Source: Diospyros lotus
Taxonomy: Eukaryota > Streptophyta > Magnoliopsida > Ericales > Ebenaceae
Assembly (NCBI RefSeq): GCF_014633365.1
Contig: NC_068341.1
Location: 26,022,339-26,086,338 of the forward strand
DNA: 64,000 nt
Direction: 5' to 3'
The notes under the pieces: generated by a model
Database searches by the model: none
What the model was told of the DNA's origin: nothing
Seen by the model: the letters and a program-made list of their open reading frames with translations, nothing else
Program-made: the position numbers and the translations under genes
In this document: in pieces, positions 57,255 to 64,000 of the stretch
How the letters are laid out: every line of letters starts with the position of its first letter
Numbering within the stretch: position 1 is the stretch's first letter

Positions 57255-58560
57255 AATTGGTTGAGCCGAAGAATCTCAAATGCAGTCCGGAGATGGCTGA
57301 GATGTTGGCCAAAGGTTGGGCTATAAATCAGAATGTCATTAAAGAAGGCTAAGATTAATTTATGTATAAAAGGCTCAAAAACTTGGTTCATCAAGGATTG
57401 AAAGGTTCCAAAGACATTTGTTAACCCAAAGGGCATGACATTGAACTCATAGTGACCTTGGTATGTCCGAAAAGCTGTTTTGTGAATGTCCTCCGGTTTC
57501 ATTCGGATTTGATAGTAACTAGCCCGAAGGTCAAGTTTGGAGAAAATGGTTGCATGTTTAAGCTCATCTAGGAGGTCTTCAATTATGGGTATAGGAAATT
57601 TATCTTTGATGGTTATGGCATTCAACTAGCGATAGTCTATGCAAAATTGCCAAGATCCATCTTTCTTTTTAACAAGAAGGACAGGAGAAGCGAATGGACT
57701 ATGGCTAGGTTGGATAATACACTACTGCAACATATCTATAGGATCGAATATTGACAGGTTCCGAATTAGGTTTAAGTGGAATAGCAAGATCAAACGCACG
57801 CTAGGCAGTAAAGATAAGGGTTCCACAAAGAGATCCTTAAACTCTTACAATAGATTATGCAAAGAGTCGTATTCATGTACCTGCCACAAAGATTGAATTG
57901 GGCTGCTGACTGTCACCAATAGTTGATCCCCAACAACCGAATCTCCTCATCATCATCCTCAATGGCCTGCAGTGAGAACAATTGTGCCACATAGTTCAAC
58001 TTCAATTTTAACAGCCTTTGCAGCCTCTTCCCCATTATTATTTTGGACGTCCCCGTGTCCATACTTCCCACCAAGGTCACTGCCCTTCCTTCTTTAATAA
58101 TGGTCACCTCTAGCTTGTTGAAATCAAAGCAGATGGAACAGATGGTTTTCATCCAGTTAACTCCCAATACCACATCGCAGCCTCCAAGCCTCAACAATCT
58201 CACGTCCATCACAAACGTTTCACCTTGCATCCCCTAATGAAAATTCATACAAGCCAATTAGCTTATCATTTTTTCCCCATTGGCACTGTCAGTGGTTGTG
58301 TATTGGTGGTTGTACATCCCAGCTTCTTGGCAGTCTTTTCGTCTAAGAAACTATGTGTGTTGCCATTATCAATCAAGACCATCAACTTATGGTTCCTAAT
58401 CCTCCCTTCCACCTTAATAGTTTTACTGTTCACCAGTCCACGCAAAGCGTGTAAAGAGATCTCACCATCTCCTGCTTCTTCCACCACAATCTCTCCCTCT
58501 TCCAGATCCTCCTCTAACATTACCATCTCCTCGCCCCCTTCCAGCATTAGCAATTGTTTT
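57255..58560 (-). pseudogene. Gypsy protease and RT start
   Basis: From 58553 leftwards: an acidic stretch, then protease LMVLIDNGNTHSFLDEKTA (active-site DSG changed to DNG, about 58360), the CDVVLGVNWM segment (about 58180), and RT ([42 protein letters not shown]). The catalytic box reads AFFNDILIY, where YxDD has become FxND, so the first catalytic Asp is missing. The frame is cut at 57255 by the inserted element. Confidence 0.88.
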
Positions 58561-58573
58561 TTGTTGAAGAATA

Positions 58574-58861
58574 TGGATAAAGAATAAAGAAGTCTTTCAA
58601 GCCGAGGAATCTTTCAAGACAAGAAGACTTGGAGATAATTAGAGTTTAGTATTTTATTTATCTATTTTATCTTTTTGTTTTATCACTTTTATCTCTTTGT
58701 CGTACATTTAAATAGTGTTGTAGTCTGGTCCTAGATATAAGAAAATCAAGATAATAGGGATGTTATCTAGGAGAATTCTTAGGGTATCTCTTGTATAAAT
58801 ATTTTTGCTCATATCAATAAAATTATATGAGAATACTGCTTCCCTTTATCCTTTTTCTACA
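58574..58861 (+). repeat. 5' LTR of the last copia
   Basis: Starts TGGATAAAGAATAAAG (TGTTAAAG in the 3' copy) and ends TTTCTACA before the primer-binding site. Confidence 0.85.
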
Positions 58862-59412
58862 TGGTATCATGGTATCAGAGCCTCGTTAATAAGCTAATAC
58901 AATAAACCCTAGGACCTTCATTGCTCTGCTCGAGTGCCTTCATTGCACTAGTTAGAAGAACCCTAAAAAAAAACCCTTTTTCTCTCTCATCAGCGCTTTT
59001 GTCCAAGTCAGAACACCACTGTCCAGCCACCATCTACCTACACCGCCACTACCATTGGGTTCACCGTCATCAGATCGGCTGACCACCAGAGACCCGCTGA
59101 CCAACGGAGCCCTCACGCTCCCCCATGCTCTGTCGTCCAGCTCGCCTCCGACCACTCGCGCCGACGTGTGACGGCGCATCCGCCACCCTTTCGCCTCTAG
59201 CTGCTCTAGATTAAACCTCCAACATCTGTTTAGCCCATCCCTAGTGTCTAAATTCTTGTGTTCAATGTGCCTTCATTACACAAGGTTCCTGCCAATCGTG
59301 CCTCGCTCTTCCGTCACAATTGTTCTTCCTTGTTCCTATTAATGCCAAACCATTATATCAATCGGATCAGAAACTCCTGCAACCTCCTTTGTGTCGTTTC
59401 TCCTTGGCAGCT
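58862..59412 (+). other. Copia 5' leader between primer-binding site and gag
   Basis: GC-richer noncoding leader. Minus-strand frame 58952-59179 is a shadow. Confidence 0.6.
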
Positions 59413-60299
59413 ATGTCAGAAACCTTGGTCAGTCGCTCCTCCACTCCAACCATCACCACTGGGGAAGGAATTTCAGTGGATCAGTTCTCCTTTCCTGGTG
59501 ACTTACCAACAGTTCATCAGTCCTATCGATTAGATGGTCGGAATTTCCTTCAATGGTCTCAGTTGATCAAGACTCTACTCAAAGGACGAGGGAAAGGCAG
59601 TCATCTCACCAACAATTCCTTAGCAGAAGACGATCCCAACTTTAACGCTTGGGATGTCGAAGATTCACACATCATGTCATGGCTGTGGAGTGCGATGCAG
59701 CCTAAAATCAGTCGAAACATTATGTTCCTTAGCACTACCCGAGAGATTTGGGAGACTATTCAGCAAACTTACTCAAAGGTCAAAGATGCCTCAATGATCT
59801 TTGATGTTAAAACAAATATTGATGTTGCAAAACAAGGCCAATTGTCTGTCACCGAGTATTACAATCTAATGAGAGGCCTATGGTTAGAGCTTGACCAATA
59901 TCAAGCTATTAAGATGGTATGCAAAGAAGACACTGCCACCCTCAATCGAATCCTTGAAAAAGACCCGATAGTGGAGTTCCTAGCAAGCCTAAATCCCAAG
60001 TTTGATCAGGTTCGTATACAAGTTCTTGGTAAAGATAATCTACCTAATTTAAATGAGGTGTTTGCTATTGTGAGGAGTGAAGAAAATAGGAGAGGTGCTA
60101 TGCTTAGTGGATCTAACATGGAAGGGTTAGCACTCCTATCCAATACTAAGGAAGGAGTAGGAGGAAAAACATGGAAACCACCAGCAGCCCGAACCAAGGC
60201 TTCTAAACGTGAAGGATAGTGGTGCACTTACTGCAACAAGCCCCGGCACACCAGAAAAACGTGCTTCAAGTTACATGGGAAGGAGGTAGTTCCCAGCTG
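59413..60299 (+). pseudogene. Copia gag with in-frame stop before the zinc knuckle
   Basis: Likely start ATG 59413 (MSETLVSRSS; an in-frame ATG at 59320 is upstream). Gag signatures include YRLDGRNFLQWSQLIKTLL and FLASLNPKFDQVRIQVLG. A TAG at 60217 stops the frame just before an intact knuckle CTYCNKPRHTRKTC in the same frame, and a TGA follows at 60298. The protein would thus lack its RNA-binding knuckle unless the stop is read through. It belongs to the same family as the gag at 42.0-42.8 kb. Confidence 0.88.
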
Positions 60300-60318
60300 A
60301 TTTGGTGAGTTTCGGAAT

Positions 60319-62055
60319 ATGAGGACTCAAGGTAATCCACAAAACTATCCCTTAAGCTATCTTTCAAAAATGGAGCAAGAGAAAGAATCAGAAAAGGAAG
60401 AAATAACCAGTTCTGAAGCAGATCTCAACCAACTCAATAAAGAGGAGATAAAAAGGTTGAAAGAGTTCCTAAAGGCCATCCAAGATGGAGGTGCATCTTG
60501 CTCTATTGCACTGCAAGGTAAACAAGTGTATTTTACTCCTTTTTTAGCCTCTAATACTGATAGGAATAACACATGGATCTTGGATTCAAGAGCTACTAAC
60601 CATATGACACCCAATTTCCATGTTTTTGAGACCTATGAGCCTTTTGAAACAACCAAACAAATCACTATTGCCAATGGGACCTCCATTCCCATTAAAGAAA
60701 AAGGCAAAGTGAGTTTTGGCCCATATTTATCAATAAATCAGATACTCTATGTACCAAATTTAACCCTAAGCCTTATCTCCATAAAACAACTCACAAAAGA
60801 TCTCAATTGCAATTTTGTTTTCTCTCCATATGGGTGTAAATTTTAGGCCATGAACACGGGGAGTATAATTGGTGTGGCTAAAGAGCAACACGAGTTGTAC
60901 ATCCTATAAGGGAGGAGTTCTTTTCCTAAAAAAGACAACCAGCAGGCAGCCTACTCAACCCAAAATTCAGCATCTGATCGAGCTACAATTTGGCTTCACC
61001 ATCTCCGTCTAGGTCATCTTCCTTTTAGTCTATTGAAGGGAATGTTCCCTACTTTATTTAAAACTCTTGATTCTAGCAACTTTCAATGTGATGTGTGTGT
61101 TATGGCAAAACATCATAGATCTTCTTATCCCATTAACAATAAACTTTCATCAAAGCCATTTTCTTTAATTCATTCAAATGTTTGGGGTTCTTCAAAAATA
61201 CCAAACTATTCAGGGGCAAAGTGGTTTGTTTCTTTTATAGATGATTGCACTCGAATGTGTTGGATTTCTCTTTTAAAAGATAAGGCTAGCATTGGGACTA
61301 TTCAACCCTATTTTTGCAAAATGATCCACACTCAATTTAGAACTCCAATTAAAAAATTTAGAACAGATAATGGAAAGGATTATTTCAATGCTCACTTACA
61401 CCATTTTTTCCAAAATGCGGGGATAGTTCATGAATCTTCATGCATAGACACTCCACAACAAAATAGAGTGGCTGAAAGAAAGATAAGACATCTCCTTAAT
61501 GTCACTCGAACCCTTCTATAGGAGGAGGCTGTTTTGACAGTCACTTATGTAATTGATAGGGTCCCATCCAAGGTTCTTAATAATCGAAGTCCATTCCAAT
61601 GTCTAACCGATTTTTTCCCGGACCTAAAGTTGCATTCTCCTTTGCCTGTCAAAGTTTTTGGATGTGTATGCTTTGTTCACATACCTAAGATTCATCGGGA
61701 CAAACTAGACCCTAGAGCCTTCATTGAGTCTCAACCCTTCTTTGACTCTCAGCCTAAGGGGGAGGATAATCAATCTGAAACCAATCTGGACAGCCTGTTC
61801 TCCCTTCCAGAAACAACTATCAATGCTATCCATCAACTCCTGAAACCATCCCAGCCTTCCTCTCCTCAGTTCACTCAATCAATAGCCTCTTCTCTTCATC
61901 CAACGAAGCCTGAACCAGTAAACCAGCAGTTGTATTCTTCTGACAGGTACAAAGGATCCCCCTATGTGTACAAGAGAAGCCAGCCTAGTGATGGTCCACA
62001 GCCCACACCAATTGTAGCCCCTGATTCAAGCATGGAAGAACACATACCTAGATAA
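60319..62055 (+). pseudogene. Copia protease and integrase, interrupted by stops
   Basis: The protease motif is WILDSRATNHMT (about 60575; the usual DSGATxH with Gly changed to Arg). Stops at 60844 and about 60907 precede the integrase. The HHCC zinc region (HHLRLGH...CDVCVMAKH) and RTDNGKDYFN are present. The segment HSNVWGSS (about 61165) has Asn where the first catalytic Asp of HSDVWGP normally stands. A stop lies at 61519. Frames from 60319 to 62055 are in one phase, so damage here is by point stops rather than frameshift. Confidence 0.88.
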
Positions 62056-62267
62056 ACAAATACAAACCAGCTAGAACTAGAATTTACTGATTTGGATCTT
62101 CCAATTGCAATCCAAAAACGAGTCAGAAATTGCACTAACATCCCTTAGCTAATTTCCTATCCTAGCATCGTCTTTCTCCCACCCACAAAAGCTTCTTAAC
62201 ATCCCTAGATTCTATTGTTATTCCAAAATTAAAGGAGGCACTAAAGGATCCAAATTGGAAGGAAGCC

Positions 62268-63740
62268 ATGTTAGAAGAGATGAGGGCTTCGCACAAGAAC
62301 CAAACGTGGGAATTAGTGTCTCAACCCAAGGGAGTTAGACCTGTGGGTTGCAGGTGGATCTTCAATCTAAAGTATAAAGCTGATGGTAGCCTAGAAAGAT
62401 ACAAGACAAGGTTAGTTGACGAGTGCTACACTCAATCCTATGGAATTAATTACCTTGAGACCTTTGCCCCAATAGCCAAGACGACAACTGTTCGAGTACT
62501 TATGTCATTAGTAGCTAATCTAGGGTGGAAGTTGCACCAATTGGATGTTAAAAATGCATTTTTACATAGGGATTTAAAGGAAGAGGTGTTCATGGAATTA
62601 CCTCCAGATTTTTCACAAAACAAAGCAGGACAAGTATGCAGGTTGAAGAAGGCATTATATGGACTCAAGCAGTCCCCACGAGCCTGGTTTGGGCGATTTT
62701 CTACAGCAATGAATACTATGTGGTACCATCAAAGTCGAAGGGACCACACTTTCTTCATCAAACATACAAGAAATAAGGTAACCGCTTTATTGGTTTATGT
62801 TGATGATATTGTTGTGACAGGTAATAATGAAGCTGAACAAGAAGGCCTAAAACAAAAGCTTGCTAAGGAATTCGAAATTAAGGACCTTGGAAGACTAAAA
62901 TACTTCTTAGGGATTGAGGTAACCTACTCCAAAATAAGGGTATTCCTATCTCAGCATAAATTTACACTTGACTTATTGGTCGAGACAGGTCTACTAGGAG
63001 GAAAAGGAGCACAAATTCCAGTAGATCCAAACATCAAGTTGCTGGAAAACCAACATGGAGAAACAACAGATAAAGGACAGTTCCAAAGATTGATGGGTAA
63101 GTTAATATACCTCTCACATACTAGGCCAAACATAGCATTTGGAGTCAGCCTAGTAAGTCAATTCATGCATAACCCCAGTGAGGAACACATACAAGCACTA
63201 AGAAGAATTCTTCATTATCTAAAGGCTATACCAAGAGAAGGTATACTGTTTGCACCAGGAGCTAATCTAAACGTTCAAGATTGCACAAATGCAGATTATG
63301 GAGGCTCCCTAGTGGATAGACAGTCCACAACTGGATATTGTGTGCTCTTAGGAGGTAATTTGGTGTCTTTGAGGAGTAAAAAACAAGGGGTGGCAACAAA
63401 ATCAAGTGTTGAGGCTAAATTCAGGGCTATGGCCCTTGGTGTGTGTGAACTTTTGTGGCTAAAGATAATTCTTGAAGACTTGAAGATTCAAATACAACAC
63501 CCCATTGAGCTATTTTGTGATAACCAATCAACAATAAATATTGCCCATAACCCGGTACAACATGACCGAACCAGGCACATTGAGATTGACAAGCATTTTA
63601 TTAAAGAAAATTTTGAATCTAGATTGTTACACATCTCCTATGTTTCATCTAATCAACAGGTGGCAGACATCCTTACTATAGGATTGCCCATTAAGCACTT
63701 TGAGGAGCTAGGAATGATAGATATCCATTCACCAGCTTGA
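62268..63740 (+). CDS. Copia RT-RNase H reading frame, intact
   Basis: The 490-codon frame is the best preserved element frame here. RT motifs: RPVGCRWIFNLKYKADGSLE (about 62335), WKLHQLDVKNAFLHRDLKEE (the first catalytic Asp), [11 protein letters not shown], and the intact catalytic box LLVYVDDIVVTGN (about 62795). RNase H includes NADYGGSLVDRQSTTGY and [20 protein letters not shown]. It ends with a TGA just before the purine tract. It is in another phase than the upstream integrase, so a frameshift separates it from the rest of pol; by itself it lacks gag, protease and integrase. Confidence 0.92.
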   Translation: MLEEMRASHKNQTWELVSQPKGVRPVGCRWIFNLKYKADGSLERYKTRLVDECYTQSYGINYLETFAPIAKTTTVRVLMSLVANLGWKLHQLDVKNAFLHRDLKEEVFMELPPDFSQNKAGQVCRLKKALYGLKQSPRAWFGRFSTAMNTMWYHQSRRDHTFFIKHTRNKVTALLVYVDDIVVTGNNEAEQEGLKQKLAKEFEIKDLGRLKYFLGIEVTYSKIRVFLSQHKFTLDLLVETGLLGGKGAQIPVDPNIKLLENQHGETTDKGQFQRLMGKLIYLSHTRPNIAFGVSLVSQFMHNPSEEHIQALRRILHYLKAIPREGILFAPGANLNVQDCTNADYGGSLVDRQSTTGYCVLLGGNLVSLRSKKQGVATKSSVEAKFRAMALGVCELLWLKIILEDLKIQIQHPIELFCDNQSTINIAHNPVQHDRTRHIEIDKHFIKENFESRLLHISYVSSNQQVADILTIGLPIKHFEELGMIDIHSPA

Positions 63741-63747
63741 GGAGAAG

Positions 63748-64000
63748 TGTTAAAGAATAAAGAAGTCTTTCAAGACAAAAAGACTTGGAGATAATTAGGT
63801 AATTAGAGTTTAGTGTTTTATTTGTTTAGTGTTTTATCTGTTTTATCTTTTATTTTATCTTTTTGTTTTATCTCTTTGTTGTAAGTTTAAATAGTGTTGT
63901 AATCTAGTCCTAGATATAAGGAAATCTAGTTAATAAAGATGTAATATAGGAGAATTCTTAGGGTATCTCTTGTATAAATATTTTTATTCATATCAATAAA
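63748..64000 (+). repeat. 3' LTR of the last copia, incomplete
   Basis: Starts TGTTAAAGAATAAAG right after the purine tract and matches the 5' LTR up to the window end. Confidence 0.9.

Larger units (their letters stand above)
50839..58573 (-). mobile_element. Ty3/gypsy element with chromodomain-like end, minus strand, split and truncated
   Basis: The 3' LTR lies at 50839-51296 (in element sense TGTCAGGACC...AACATGACA), next to a purine tract. Reading leftwards from 58553: protease, linker, RT, then an inserted gag-only element (53495-57254), the rest of RT, RNase H, integrase and a chromodomain-like C-terminus. The gag and 5' LTR are not in the window; the copia at 58574 interrupts the element and they may lie beyond it. 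It is in the same orientation as the SDN5-like gene. Confidence 0.9.
58574..64000 (+). mobile_element. Nearly full-length Ty1/copia element, running off the window
   Basis: The 5' LTR is 58574-58861 and the 3' LTR begins at 63748 and is cut by the window end. The primer-binding site TGGTATCAGAGCC is at 58870, after a TGGTATCA duplicate at 58862. A polypurine tract (GAGGAGAAG) precedes the 3' LTR. Domain order gag, protease, integrase, RT, RNase H is that of Ty1/copia. The two LTRs show indels and substitutions, so the insertion is not very young. It interrupts the upstream part of the minus-strand gypsy. Confidence 0.93.

Noticed and set aside
50401..64000. N-terminal exon(s) of the SDN5-like gene in the rightmost 13.6 kb
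   Set aside because: No minus-strand segment resembling the expected N-terminal region was recognised; the DNA is almost entirely retrotransposon. Short exons could be missed.

Overview
This window is nuclear DNA of a flowering plant, most likely a eudicot. It is AT-rich, the coding sequences are interrupted by spliceosomal introns, and the repeats are typical plant families (Ty1/copia, Ty3/gypsy, RTE-type LINE, Cassandra TRIM, hAT MITE). I cannot name the species. No CRISPR array, operon, rRNA gene or intact tRNA gene is present.

Only two host genes are supported. The first is an intact, intronless coding sequence for a GRAS-family transcription regulator of the PAT1 branch (SCL1-like, plus strand, 16592-18358), with a probable 5' UTR intron. 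The second is a DEDDh-type small-RNA/RNA exonuclease (SDN5-like, minus strand). I rebuilt it from nine exons with matching splice phases between 20046 and 50400. Its N-terminal exon(s) are not recognised in the window and probably lie beyond 64000. The two genes are convergent, about 1.7 kb apart.

Layout: 1-9.9 kb is AT-rich intergenic DNA with two blocks of short repeated phrases (about 2.0-2.8 and 5.7-7.1 kb) and a 1.1-kb imperfect palindrome (4212-5323). 9.9-11.3 kb is a repeat island: a pair of 450-465 bp direct repeats, a tRNA-like T-arm and a solo Cassandra LTR carrying 5S rRNA-like sequence. 11.3-16.6 kb is the upstream region and leader of the GRAS gene, with long G and C homopolymers. 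18.4-20.0 kb is the convergent intergenic spacer. 20-50.4 kb is the exonuclease gene: 1,244 coding bases are spread over 30 kb because its introns hold a hAT MITE, a minus-strand copia, a gypsy element containing a LINE that itself contains a copia and a Cassandra piece, a 5'-truncated copia and a small gag-only copia derivative. 50.8-64 kb, apparently upstream intron or flank, holds a minus-strand chromovirus-like gypsy split by a gag-only LTR element, then a nearly complete copia that runs off the window end.

Many elements have clear LTR edges, primer-binding sites and target-site duplications (GATAC, CCCTA, AATTG, ATTCC/ATCCC and an 8-bp hAT duplication), so the order of insertion can be read. 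All element coding regions are broken by stops, frameshifts or deletions; the longest intact piece is the RT-RNase H reading frame of the last copia. I did not find a convincing new enzymatic system. The most notable observations are the nested-element architecture of a functional-looking gene, a GC-AG intron in that gene, gag-only LTR derivatives, the large palindrome and the phrase-repeat blocks.
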